Shown: positions 1 through 5,943, counted from the first letter of the stretch. The stretch is DNA of 10,029 nt from a bacterium (GCA_029940125.1 JAOZRP010000059.1:1-10029), one strand, 5' to 3'. Made by a program: numbers and translations. Notes: generated by a model not told the origin, from the sequence alone.

Positions 1-75
1 CAGAAAATACAGAACAACCTGCTGCCGCTGCTGCCCCTTGACCCCCTGCGGATGAGGGAAAAACCAGTAAAATGA
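1..75 (+). CDS. hflK: HflK C-terminal end (partial; FtsH modulator subunit)
   Basis: Only the last 24 codons are present, read in frame 1 and ending at TGA 73-75. The peptide contains NNLLPLLPLDPL, which resembles the C-terminal tail seen in many HflK proteins, where a leucine/proline-rich LLPLLPL-type segment follows the coiled coil. HflK is a membrane-anchored SPFH protein that assembles with HflC around the AAA+ protease FtsH. The intact hflC gene starts 92 bp downstream on the same strand, the usual hflK-hflC order, and this is the main support. A second frame (frame 3) encodes a short Ala-rich tail to a TGA at 37-39; it is less HflK-like but cannot be fully excluded with so little sequence. 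Confidence 0.7.
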   Translation, partial: QKIQNNLLPLLPLDPLRMREKPVK

Positions 76-167
76 TTGTAAAACGGTTGGTTGCGTAAAA
101 GGATGACAGCTAACATCCCGTTCGGAAACTGAGATTGCCGAAGGGAAACTCATAAAGGAAAGTCAGG

Positions 168-1022
168 ATGAAAAACGTAAAAATCATTGTCATTGCTGCG
201 GTTCTGATCGCTATGGCCGCCTTGTCTTCTCTGTTTCAGGTTGACCAGACCCAGCAGGCCCTGGTCCTGCAGCTGGGGAAGCCGGTGCGGGTGATCACGG
301 AGCCGGGCCTGAACTACAAACTGCCGGTGCTGCAGCAGGTCATGTTTTTCGATCGTCGCCTGCTGGTTTACGATGCCGCGCCGGCCGAGATTGTCACCAG
401 CGACAAGAAGAACCTGGTGGTTGACAATTACTCCAAGTGGCGGATTGTCGATCCCCTGAAGTTTTACCAGACGGTGAAAAATATTGCCGGGGCCCAGTCG
501 CGGCTGGATGACATTATCTATTCCGAGTTCCGGGTGGAACTGGGCAAGGAAACCCTCAATGACATTGTTGCCAAGGTGCGGACAAGGATCATGAAATCGG
601 TGACCAGGAACAGCAACAAGGCGGCGGCTGACTACGGCATCGAGGTGGTTGACGTTCGCATCAAGCGTGCAGACCTGCCGGTTGAGAACGAACGGCACGT
701 GTTTTCGCGGATGCAGGCTGAACGCCAGCGCCAGGCAAAGAAATATCGTTCGGAAGGTGAGGAAGAAGCGCTGAAAATCCGCTCCCAGGCCGAAAAGGAA
801 AGAACTATCATCCTGGCTGAAGCTTACCGCAAAGCCCAGGAAGTGCGCGGCGAGGGGGAGCAGGCGGCCATTGCCATTTATGCCAAGGCGTTTCAGCAGG
901 ACGAGGAGTTCTATAATTTTTATCGCAGCCTCCAGGCTTATGAAAAGGCGTTGGCAGAAAAGTCAACCCTGGTTTTAGGGAGCGGCAATGAGTTTTTCCG
1001 CTACATGAACCGGGCTGATTAA
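168..1022 (+). CDS. hflC: HflC, SPFH-family FtsH protease modulator
   Basis: 284 residues, a normal HflC length. One N-terminal membrane segment is visible (about residues 5-24, IIVIAAVLIAMAALSSLF). It is followed by the SPFH/band-7 domain (about 25-180), with the family-typical stretches VDQTQQALVLQLGKPV, EPGLNYKLP and FFDRRLL. A charged, Glu/Arg/Lys/Gln-rich coiled coil follows at about 183-235 (RMQAERQRQAKKYRSEGEEE). The C-terminal part contains FYRSLQAYEKAL, also typical. HflC pairs with HflK, sits in the inner membrane with most of the protein on the periplasmic side, and restrains or organises FtsH proteolysis. An AAAGGAA ribosome site at 154-160 is well spaced for the ATG at 168. It follows hflK and is closed by the terminator at 1082-1136, so hflK-hflC looks like a complete transcription unit. 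Confidence 0.95.
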   Translation: MKNVKIIVIAAVLIAMAALSSLFQVDQTQQALVLQLGKPVRVITEPGLNYKLPVLQQVMFFDRRLLVYDAAPAEIVTSDKKNLVVDNYSKWRIVDPLKFYQTVKNIAGAQSRLDDIIYSEFRVELGKETLNDIVAKVRTRIMKSVTRNSNKAAADYGIEVVDVRIKRADLPVENERHVFSRMQAERQRQAKKYRSEGEEEALKIRSQAEKERTIILAEAYRKAQEVRGEGEQAAIAIYAKAFQQDEEFYNFYRSLQAYEKALAEKSTLVLGSGNEFFRYMNRAD

Positions 1023-1081
1023 ATTGAATGGAGACCCTGAACGTCAAGGTAGAAACTGGTGGAATCAGGGCTGAACTTTCA

Positions 1082-1136
1082 GGTTGTTTCCCGGCCGTCG
1101 GCGGGTTGCCGCGGGCCGGCCGAAACAACCTTTTTT
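1082..1136 (+). terminator. Intrinsic terminator after hflC (in front of ribF)
   Basis: A 9-bp perfect outer stem (GGTTGTTTC at 1082-1090 with GAAACAACC at 1122-1130) continues, after a 2-nt CC bulge on the right arm (1120-1121), into a 6-bp GC stem (CCGGCC with GGCCGG). The hairpin is followed directly by six T residues at 1131-1136. This is a classic rho-independent terminator. It lies 60 bp after the hflC stop and only 16 bp before the ribF ATG, so it could also act as an attenuator for read-through into ribF. Confidence 0.88.
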
Positions 1137-1152
1137 ATCTGGTTGTTGCATC

Positions 1153-2085
1153 ATGAAGGAATATCTTAACCTTTGGGAGCAGCGGTTTCCCCCTGTCAGC
1201 ACGGTCCTGACCATCGGCAACTTTGACGGCGTCCATCTGGGACACCAGTCGTTGTTTTCGCTGGTGAAGGAAACGGCGGCCCGGGAGGGGAAGGAAGCGG
1301 TCGCCCTGACCTTTCAGCCCCATCCGCTGAAGTTGATTTTCCCCGAGCGTCGGCTTTTTTTGATCACCCCCCTGGCCAAGAAAATCCAGCTTATTGCCCG
1401 GACCGGCATCGACGCCCTGGTATGTGCGCCGTTTACCCGGGAGTTTGCCGGCTTGTCGGCGGCCGATTTTGCCCGCCGGGTTCTGGTTGAACACCTGGGC
1501 TGCCATACGGTAATTGTTGGTGACAATTATTATTTTGGCCGTGACCGGGAAGGGGACGTCAACCGGTTGACGGAGCTGGGGAAAGAATTGGGCTTCAAGA
1601 CAATTATCGCCCCGCCTTTTGTTATTGACGGTAAGGTGGTCAGCAGCACCAGGGTTCGTCAGCATATCATGGCCGGTGAGGTGATGGCGGCATCCCGGCT
1701 GCTGGGTCGCTACTACTCGGTTGAGGGGGTGGTCAAGCCGGGAAAGAACCGGGGGAAGGATCTGGGCTTCCCTACTGCCAACATCCGTTCGGAAGCGGAA
1801 CTGTATCCCCGGGAGGGAGTATATGCCGTCTGGGTTGAATACGACGGGCAGCGCTTCCAGGGGGTGGTGAGCATCGGCTACAATCCCACCTTTGGCGATA
1901 CCGGGCTGACCGTTGAGGTTCACATCCTGGACTTTTCCGGTGATCTTTACGGGGAGAGCATCAAGATAATTTTTCTGGAGCGCCTGCGCGACACTATCGC
2001 CTTTACGGAAGTGGCTAGTCTCAAGGTTCAAATTGCCAATGATATCAGGGCCGCCAGGCGGATATTTGCGCTTGCAAAAGAGTAA
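1153..2085 (+). CDS. ribF: Bifunctional riboflavin kinase / FMN adenylyltransferase (FAD synthetase)
   Basis: 310 residues, the usual length of prokaryotic RibF, which phosphorylates riboflavin to FMN and adenylates FMN to FAD. The N-terminal nucleotidyltransferase domain shows GNFDGVHLGHQ (residues 22-32, the HxGH-type nucleotide site), TFQPHPLK, VGDNYYFGR (122-130) and SSTRVRQ (164-170, the second nucleotide-binding signature). The C-terminal flavokinase domain shows GKNRGKDLGFPTANI (197-211), EGVYAVWV and SIGYNPTFG (240-248), and ends with the expected LRDTIAF helix region. The frame is open from a TTG at 1084, but that codon lies inside the terminator hairpin and the extra 23 residues do not look like RibF, so the ATG at 1153 was chosen. 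No good Shine-Dalgarno precedes it. Transcription source is unclear: read-through of the terminator, or a promoter not recognised here. Confidence 0.95.
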   Translation: MKEYLNLWEQRFPPVSTVLTIGNFDGVHLGHQSLFSLVKETAAREGKEAVALTFQPHPLKLIFPERRLFLITPLAKKIQLIARTGIDALVCAPFTREFAGLSAADFARRVLVEHLGCHTVIVGDNYYFGRDREGDVNRLTELGKELGFKTIIAPPFVIDGKVVSSTRVRQHIMAGEVMAASRLLGRYYSVEGVVKPGKNRGKDLGFPTANIRSEAELYPREGVYAVWVEYDGQRFQGVVSIGYNPTFGDTGLTVEVHILDFSGDLYGESIKIIFLERLRDTIAFTEVASLKVQIANDIRAARRIFALAKE

Positions 2086-2100
2086 TCTTTATGGTAACAA
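2072..2100 (+). promoter_or_regulatory. Weak candidate sigma-70 promoter for rpsB
   Basis: TTGCAA (2072-2077) and TAACAA (2095-2100) are separated by 17 bp at the very end of ribF, in the right place to drive the rpsB operon and to produce a leader of about 110 nt. The match is only 4/6 and 3/6 to consensus, so this is a suggestion from position and spacing. Confidence 0.25.
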
Positions 2101-2101
2101 A

Positions 2102-2194
2102 TCCAGGCTCATAAATCTCACGTCCCTGGAGAGAAAATCCATGTTCCGGTGCCGGCTGCCGTCCGGTGGGCATGGGTGAGGGGGCGGCGGAACA
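2102..2194 (+). promoter_or_regulatory. Structured rpsB leader (two stem-loops), possible S2 autoregulatory RNA
   Basis: The space between ribF and rpsB can fold into two hairpins: TCCAGG (2102-2107) with CCTGGA (2125-2130), and a larger GC-rich one closed by TGTTCCG (2142-2148) with CGGAACA (2188-2194). The interior of the second hairpin is GC-rich with several competing pairings. Feedback control of rpsB by S2 binding to its own leader is known in enterobacteria. No match to a known S2 leader family is claimed here; the role is inferred from location and structure. Part of the second hairpin is repeated in front of tsf (3124-3143). Confidence 0.45.
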
Positions 2195-2217
2195 ACCAAA
2201 AAACAAGGAGAAAAAGT

Positions 2218-3090
2218 ATGGCATCAGTTATTACGATGAAACAGCTGCTGGAGGCCGGGGTTCATTTCGGTCACCAGACGAAACGCTGGAATCCGAAAAT
2301 GAAAAAGTACATTTTCGGGGCCCGGAACGGAATCTACATTATCGACCTGCAGAAGTCGCTGCCCCTCTTCCGCCAGGCCTACAGGAAGGTGGTTGAGATT
2401 GTTGCCGACGGTGGGGATGTCCTTTTCGTTGGGACGAAGCGGCAGGCCCAGGAGCATATTGAAGAAGAAGCAAAAAGATGCGGCATGTACTGGGTGAACC
2501 AGAGGTGGCTGGGCGGCATGATGACCAACTTCCAGACCATCAAGAAAAGCATCGCCCGGCTGAAAAAGCTGGAGACCATGAAGGTTGACGGGACTTATGA
2601 ACTTCTGCCCAAGAAAGAGGTTGTTTCCCTGGAACGGCAGCGGGAAAAACTGGAGAAAAACCTGGGCGGGGTCAAGAATATGGAAAAGCAGCCGGCCTGC
2701 GTTTTTGTGATTGACTGCAAGCGGGAAGCGATCGCGGTGGCTGAAGCCAACAAGCTGGGCATCCCGGTGGTGGCGGTGGTTGACACCAACTGCGATCCCG
2801 ATCCCATCGATTACCTGATTCCCGGCAATGACGATGCCATTCGGGCGATCAAGCTGTTCTGCTCGCGGATTGCCGATGCCGTTATAGAAGGCAAGATGCT
2901 GCGTGAAGAGAGGAAGCAGGCCGCGGCTGACAAGGAAATTGAAGAAGCCGATTTTCAGGCTGCCGGTGAGGGCGATGGTCCCATCGTCGAGCGGGTTGGT
3001 GAAGAGACCGCAGAACCCGAGGCGGCTCCTGAAGCAGCTGAAGCTGATGCGGCAGCCGAAGAGGTAAAGGAAACCGCGGTTGAGGAATAG
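2218..3090 (+). CDS. rpsB: 30S ribosomal protein S2
   Basis: 290 residues. The start ATG at 2218 follows an AAGGAG at 2205-2210 with 7-nt spacing. The longer frame from 2149 would add 23 residues unlike S2. Signatures are LEAGVHFGHQTKRWNPKM (11-28), RWLGGMMTNF (96-105) and IPVVAVVDTNCDPDPIDYL (182-200), followed by IPGNDDAIRAI. The S2 core ends near residue 228. A further tail of about 60 residues, very rich in Glu and Ala, extends it beyond the 241 residues of E. coli S2; such tails occur in other deltaproteobacterial S2 proteins. S2 binds the small subunit late in assembly, near S1 at the back of the neck. The gene heads the conserved rpsB-tsf-pyrH-frr cluster. Confidence 0.98.
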   Translation: MASVITMKQLLEAGVHFGHQTKRWNPKMKKYIFGARNGIYIIDLQKSLPLFRQAYRKVVEIVADGGDVLFVGTKRQAQEHIEEEAKRCGMYWVNQRWLGGMMTNFQTIKKSIARLKKLETMKVDGTYELLPKKEVVSLERQREKLEKNLGGVKNMEKQPACVFVIDCKREAIAVAEANKLGIPVVAVVDTNCDPDPIDYLIPGNDDAIRAIKLFCSRIADAVIEGKMLREERKQAAADKEIEEADFQAAGEGDGPIVERVGEETAEPEAAPEAAEADAAAEEVKETAVEE

Positions 3091-3117
3091 CCGTCAGGTG
3101 GTATTGAATTAACGATT

Positions 3118-3143
3118 TGCCTACCGGCTGTTGCCGGTGGGCA
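3118..3143 (+). promoter_or_regulatory. Hairpin between rpsB and tsf (no U-tract)
   Basis: An 11-bp stem, TGCCTACCGGC (3118-3128) with GCCGGTGGGCA (3133-3143) including one T-G wobble, closes a TGTT tetraloop. No T-run follows, so it is not an intrinsic terminator. It ends 10 nt before the tsf Shine-Dalgarno (GGAGG, 3153-3157). It could stabilise mRNA ends, tune rpsB/tsf stoichiometry or bind a protein. Seventeen bases of its sequence recur in the rpsB leader. Confidence 0.6.
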
Positions 3144-3165
3144 GGAGATAGTGGAGGACAGAAAA

Positions 3166-3816
3166 ATGGCAGAAATAACTGCTGCAATGGTTAAAGAGCT
3201 TCGGGAGAAAACCGGAGCCGGAATTATGGATTGCAAGAAAGCCCTCAAGGAAAAGGACGGCAACGTTGAGGAAGCGGTTGATTTCCTGCGGGAAAAAGGC
3301 CTGGCCGCGGCTTCAAAGAAGAGCGGCAGGATTACCTCGGAAGGACTGGTGAGTTCCTATATCCATGCCGGCGGGAAGATAGGCGTTCTGGTTGAAATCA
3401 ACTGCGAGACGGACTTTGTTGCCCGCACCGACGAGTTCCAGGCTTTTGTCAAGGATATCTGCATGCAGATTGCGGCGGCCAACCCCGTGGGCATTACCCG
3501 TGATGACGTTCCTGCCGAGGCGGTGGAGAAGGAAAAGCAGATTTACCGCGCCCAGGCCCTGGAAAGCGGCAAGCCTGAAAAGATTGTTGATAAAATTATT
3601 ACCGGCAGGATAGAGAAGTTTTACGCTGAAAACTGCCTGATGGAACAGAAATTCGTTAAGGATCCTGATTTGACCATCGAAGAGCTGGTAAAGCAGATGA
3701 TTGCCAAAACCGGTGAAAATATCAGCATCAGGAGATTTACCCGCTACCTGCTGGGTGAAGGACTGGAAAAGAGAAGCACAGATTTGGCCCAGGAAGTGGC
3801 CGACCAGCTCAAGTAG
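3166..3816 (+). CDS. tsf: Translation elongation factor Ts (short form)
   Basis: 216 residues. The N-terminal UBA-like domain (about 1-45) carries VKELREKTGAGIMDCKKAL (9-27), the EF-Tu-contacting region that is the family signature. The core domain holds GKIGVLVEINCETDFVART (70-88), including the TDFV motif that inserts into EF-Tu and promotes GDP release. The C-terminal part ends with GENISIRRFTRY (183-194). At 216 residues it is the compact type rather than the 283-residue E. coli type. The ATG at 3166 is chosen because GGAGG at 3153-3157 is spaced correctly for it; an in-frame GTG at 3151 would add five residues but overlaps that site. It catalyses GDP/GTP exchange on EF-Tu in the cytoplasm, and is cotranscribed with rpsB in most bacteria. 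Confidence 0.97.
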   Translation: MAEITAAMVKELREKTGAGIMDCKKALKEKDGNVEEAVDFLREKGLAAASKKSGRITSEGLVSSYIHAGGKIGVLVEINCETDFVARTDEFQAFVKDICMQIAAANPVGITRDDVPAEAVEKEKQIYRAQALESGKPEKIVDKIITGRIEKFYAENCLMEQKFVKDPDLTIEELVKQMIAKTGENISIRRFTRYLLGEGLEKRSTDLAQEVADQLK

Positions 3817-3824
3817 TTGGTTTC

Positions 3825-3850
3825 CATCCGGAAACTGCCGTTTCCGGATG
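3825..3850 (+). promoter_or_regulatory. Perfect 11-bp hairpin after tsf
   Basis: CATCCGGAAAC (3825-3835) pairs perfectly with GTTTCCGGATG (3840-3850) around a TGCC loop, starting 8 bp after the tsf stop. No T-run follows directly; the next T-run is 28 nt further on and is better served by the following hairpin. It may protect the 3' end of rpsB-tsf mRNA. Confidence 0.6.
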
Positions 3851-3903
3851 AGCGGTCAGCCTTTAGCTTAACAGGTTGTTTTTTTAATGTTTTGCTGACC
3901 GCT
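3851..3903 (+). repeat. 10-bp perfect inverted repeat enclosing the tsf-pyrH terminator
   Basis: AGCGGTCAGC (3851-3860) is the exact reverse complement of GCTGACCGCT (3894-3903), with 33 nt between. The left arm shares CAGC with the terminator stem at 3857-3862, so the two structures exclude each other. The repeat begins on the base after the 3825-3850 hairpin. Another small palindrome, CTGCCGGCAG, lies at 3936-3945 before pyrH. Confidence 0.7.
3857..3885 (+). terminator. Candidate partial terminator between tsf and pyrH
   Basis: CAGCCT (3857-3862) pairs with AGGTTG (3873-3878; one G-U), extended inward by TTA/TAA with one bulged C and a GCT loop. Seven T residues follow at 3879-3885. The stem is only moderately stable. 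It would reduce transcription from the abundant rpsB-tsf message into pyrH-frr. A competing 10-bp pairing between 3851-3860 and 3894-3903 spans it. Confidence 0.5.
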
Positions 3904-3973
3904 AAGCAGGAAACAGCGGGATTTACCATAGAAAACTGCCGGCAGATTTTCGGCGACGTAGAGACGGGTGCTC

Positions 3974-4699
3974 ATGGCCAAAGGAAGATTCCCCTATCAG
4001 CGGGTATTGCTGAAGTTGAGTGGTGAAGCCTTGATGGGGGACAAGGATTACGGGATTGATGAAGCGACTATCCGTTCCTTTGCCGAAGAAATCCGTGATG
4101 TTCATAACCTGGGCATAGAAATCGCCATCGTGATTGGCGCCGGAAATATCTTTCGTGGAGTGCCGGCGGCGTCATCCGGCATGGATCGGGTAACGGCGGA
4201 TTACATGGGGATGCTGGCCACGGTGATCAACGGCCTGGCCCTTCAGGATGCCCTGGAGCAGCTCGGGGTGTATACCCGGGTGTTGAGCGCCATATCCATG
4301 CAGGAGGTAGCCGAGCCGTACATCCGCCGCCGGGCGGTGCGCCACCTGGAAAAAGGCCGAATCATCATTTTTGTGGCCGGTACCGGCAATCCTTACTTTA
4401 CCACGGATACCGCGGCTTCCTTGAGAGCCATGGAAATTCAGGCGGACATTATTATCAAGGCCACCAAGGTGGATGGCGTGTATGACCGCGATCCTATGAA
4501 GTATGAGGACGCGGTCAAGTATGATGAACTTACCTATCTTCATGTGTTGCAGAAGGGCCTGAAGGTTATGGATGCGACGGCTATTTCCCTCTGCATGGAC
4601 AATCATCTGCCGATCCTGGTTTTCAGCCTTACCAAGAAAGGCAATATCAGAAAGGCTGTTTGTGGTGAATCAATCGGTACCTTTGTCGGGAGGGAATAA
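3974..4699 (+). CDS. pyrH: UMP kinase (uridylate kinase)
   Basis: 241 residues, the standard size of bacterial PyrH, a hexameric amino-acid-kinase-fold enzyme that converts UMP to UDP with ATP in the cytoplasm. Visible signatures are LLKLSGEALMG (12-22, phosphate-binding loop with the catalytic Lys14), IGAGNIFRG (54-62), DYMGMLATVINGLALQDALE (77-96), GTGNPYFTTDTAA (136-148) and KATKVDGVYDRDP (162-174, nucleotide binding and the family end signature). The start is the ATG at 3974; an in-frame GTG at 3968 would add two residues, and neither has a strong Shine-Dalgarno, only GTAGAG-like purines upstream. It follows tsf after a structured gap of about 157 bp and is separated from frr by only 2 bp, so pyrH and frr are surely cotranscribed. 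Confidence 0.97.
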   Translation: MAKGRFPYQRVLLKLSGEALMGDKDYGIDEATIRSFAEEIRDVHNLGIEIAIVIGAGNIFRGVPAASSGMDRVTADYMGMLATVINGLALQDALEQLGVYTRVLSAISMQEVAEPYIRRRAVRHLEKGRIIIFVAGTGNPYFTTDTAASLRAMEIQADIIIKATKVDGVYDRDPMKYEDAVKYDELTYLHVLQKGLKVMDATAISLCMDNHLPILVFSLTKKGNIRKAVCGESIGTFVGRE

Positions 4700-4701
4700 T
4701 T

Positions 4702-5271
4702 ATGGCGCAGGAACTTATTGCTGAGGTGCTGGAAGAAGGCCGGGAAAGCATGCAGAAAGCCATTGAGGCTTTAAAGCGTGAACTGGGCCGGGTGCGAACC
4801 GGACGGGCGTCGTTGTCATTGCTTGACGGGGTTAAGGTTGATTACTATGGCGTGCCTACGCCTCTCAACCAGGTGGCTTCGCTTTCCGTGCCGGAGAGCC
4901 GCATGATTGTTATCCAGCCCTGGGACAACAACATGCTGGGGGAGATTGAAAAGGCTATCAATAAATCGGACCTTGGGGTGAATCCCACCAATGACGGCAA
5001 GCAGATTCGCCTGGTTATGCCCCGTCCCACCGAAGAACGCCGCCGGGAGCTGGTGAAGGTGGTGAAAAAAATGGGGGAGACTTCGAAGGTTGGCATCCGC
5101 GCCTGTCGCCGTGACTGCATTGACATGCTGAAAACGATGGAAAAAGATAAAGAAATTACCGAGGATGAAAACAAGAAGGGCCAGGATGAGGTTCAGAAGC
5201 TGACCGATGAATTTGTTGGCAAGGTTGACGAAATAGTCGAGCTTAAAGAACAGGAAGTAATGGAAATTTAG
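4702..5271 (+). CDS. frr: Ribosome recycling factor
   Basis: 189 residues, close to the usual 185. Residues 1-30 and 107-189 form the three-helix bundle (domain I), and about 31-106 the beta domain II. The signatures are clear: LGRVRTGRASLSLLDGVKV (28-46), YYGVPTPLNQVASLSVPE (48-65), IQPWDNNMLGEIEKAINKSD (71-90), LGVNPTNDGKQIRLVMPRPT (91-110) and EERRRELVK. The factor splits post-termination ribosomes together with EF-G and its shape mimics tRNA. GGGAGG at 4688-4693, inside the end of pyrH, serves the ATG at 4702. The usual downstream partners uppS, cdsA and dxr are absent; an unrelated ferredoxin gene follows after 117 bp, so the cluster ends here. Confidence 0.98.
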   Translation: MAQELIAEVLEEGRESMQKAIEALKRELGRVRTGRASLSLLDGVKVDYYGVPTPLNQVASLSVPESRMIVIQPWDNNMLGEIEKAINKSDLGVNPTNDGKQIRLVMPRPTEERRRELVKVVKKMGETSKVGIRACRRDCIDMLKTMEKDKEITEDENKKGQDEVQKLTDEFVGKVDEIVELKEQEVMEI

Positions 5272-5280
5272 AAAGAAGCT

Positions 5281-5308
5281 GGCCGGCGGCCGGGGGTGGC
5301 TGCCGGTC
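5281..5308 (+). promoter_or_regulatory. GC-rich hairpin after frr, without U-tract
   Basis: GGCCGGCGGCC (5281-5291) pairs with GGCTGCCGGTC (5298-5308) over 11 bp with two G-U pairs and a GGGGGT loop, 9 bp after the frr stop. An A/T-rich but not T-rich stretch follows (AAAATATAAA), so it is not a canonical intrinsic terminator. It probably marks the end of the pyrH-frr message, either as a 3' stabiliser or a weak terminator. Confidence 0.5.
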
Positions 5309-5388
5309 AAAATATAAACTGCCTGCCGGGTTGGGGCTGATAAGAGACAACCCTCGAAGGTGGGGCGTAAACTAGAGGAGGTTTGGCC

Positions 5389-5556
5389 ATGTATGTAATT
5401 ACTGATGAATGTGTATCCTGTGGTACCTGTGCGGAAGAATGTCCTGAAGATGCCATTTCTGAAGGCGACGACATTTATGTAATTGATCAGGATAAATGTG
5501 TGGAATGCGGCTCTTGCGTCGAAGTGTGCCCGAGCGATGCCATTGTCGAAAAGTAA
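5389..5556 (+). CDS. Clostridial-type 2[4Fe-4S] ferredoxin, 55 aa
   Basis: A 55-residue gene starting at the ATG at 5389 and ending at TAA 5554-5556. An AGGAGG at 5376-5381 is ideally spaced. Two complete CxxCxxCxxxCP motifs are present: Cys8, 11, 14, 18 and Cys37, 40, 43, 47, each ending in Cys-Pro. The two halves are internally similar (CVSCGTCAEECPEDAI and CVECGSCVEVCPSDAI), as in the classical duplicated bacterial ferredoxins. The protein is strongly acidic, with about 15 Asp/Glu against 2 Lys. It is a soluble low-potential electron carrier; its partner enzyme cannot be read from the neighbours. It is flanked by the post-frr hairpin and its own strong terminator, so it looks monocistronic, which fits a highly expressed carrier. 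Confidence 0.96.
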   Translation: MYVITDECVSCGTCAEECPEDAISEGDDIYVIDQDKCVECGSCVEVCPSDAIVEK

Positions 5557-5585
5557 GACGGTTTGTTTTTTGCTGTAAAGCAGCG

Positions 5586-5621
5586 GAGGGGATTGCCTGG
5601 AAAGGTGATCCCCTCTTTTTT
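5586..5621 (+). terminator. Strong intrinsic terminator of the ferredoxin gene
   Basis: GAGGGGAT (5586-5593) pairs perfectly with ATCCCCTC (5608-5615). The stem extends inward by five more pairs (TGCCT with AGGTG, two of them G-U) to a GGAA loop, and six T residues follow at 5616-5621. It lies 29 bp after the ferredoxin stop. The T-tract overlaps the TAA stop of the minus-strand gene 5620-5928. The opposite strand has no T-run after the hairpin, so it is probably one-directional. Confidence 0.92.
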
Positions 5622-5928
5622 ATTGTTTTTTATTTTTTTCGATGACTTTTCTTACTTGAGGGGGGAGATAAATGGATTCCAGGTCAAAATTGCCAAGAAT
5701 GTCACAGATGGCGGCAATCTTGTAGTCGGTTTTCTCCTTTTTATTGATGATAAACAGGTATTCATCATCAAAACGGCAGAGTCCCCGTTTCCTCTTGATG
5801 GACTGGGAAAGGAGGTTCTCGTACACCACCCGGATGTTGAACTGGGAAAAAAGCAGGTTTTCCAGGGTGGTGAGAATGTCTTTTTTGTCCATGGCTTTTT
5901 CAGTGGTCTTGACAACCAATGGAATCAT
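5620..5928 (-). CDS. Small conserved-looking hypothetical protein
   Basis: 102 residues from the ATG at 5928, or 90 from the second Met at 5892 (MDKKDILTTLENLL). Neither start has a clear Shine-Dalgarno, so the start is uncertain. The sequence looks like a real, soluble, charged protein: a helical N-terminal part, then RKRGLCRFDDEYLFIINKK (47-65), a helix IAAICDILGNFDLESIYL (71-88), and a PPQVRKVIEKNKK end. The layout of a Gly-Leu-Cys-Arg turn, a strand ending in NKK, and FDLESIYLPPxVR near the C-terminus resembles, from memory, small uncharacterised proteins of anaerobic bacteria, but no named family or function can be assigned. No signal peptide or membrane segment is seen. It converges on the ferredoxin gene. 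The plus-strand reading across the same DNA (5563-6012) is not protein-like. Confidence 0.72.
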   Translation of the reverse strand: MIPLVVKTTEKAMDKKDILTTLENLLFSQFNIRVVYENLLSQSIKRKRGLCRFDDEYLFIINKKEKTDYKIAAICDILGNFDLESIYLPPQVRKVIEKNKKQ

Positions 5929-5943
5929 GTTAGATTATTTAAG

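Noticed and set aside
72..98. Eight-codon ORF overlapping the hflK stop
   Set aside because: Too short to support, no ribosome site, and no sign of a leader-peptide arrangement.
1135..2031. Long minus-strand frame of 298 codons opposite ribF
   Set aside because: It lies wholly antisense to the well-supported ribF, has no ribosome site and no recognisable domain; high G/C third positions of ribF create it.
2149..2217. Upstream extension of S2 from 2149
   Set aside because: The added residues are Arg/Trp-rich and unlike S2; the AAGGAG at 2205-2210 fixes the start at 2218.
3817..4026. Plus-strand frame of 69 codons between tsf and pyrH
   Set aside because: It crosses several hairpins and a T-run and overlaps pyrH in another frame; no ribosome site or protein-like features.
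4172..4606. Minus-strand frame opposite pyrH
   Set aside because: Antisense shadow of a clear UMP kinase gene, with His/Gly/Gln-rich low-complexity composition.
4816..5310. Minus-strand frame opposite frr
   Set aside because: Shadow of the ribosome recycling factor gene; no independent signals.
5313..5318. TATAAA as a -10 box for the ferredoxin gene
   Set aside because: The position 17 bp upstream is GC-rich with no -35-like hexamer, so it is not supported as a promoter.
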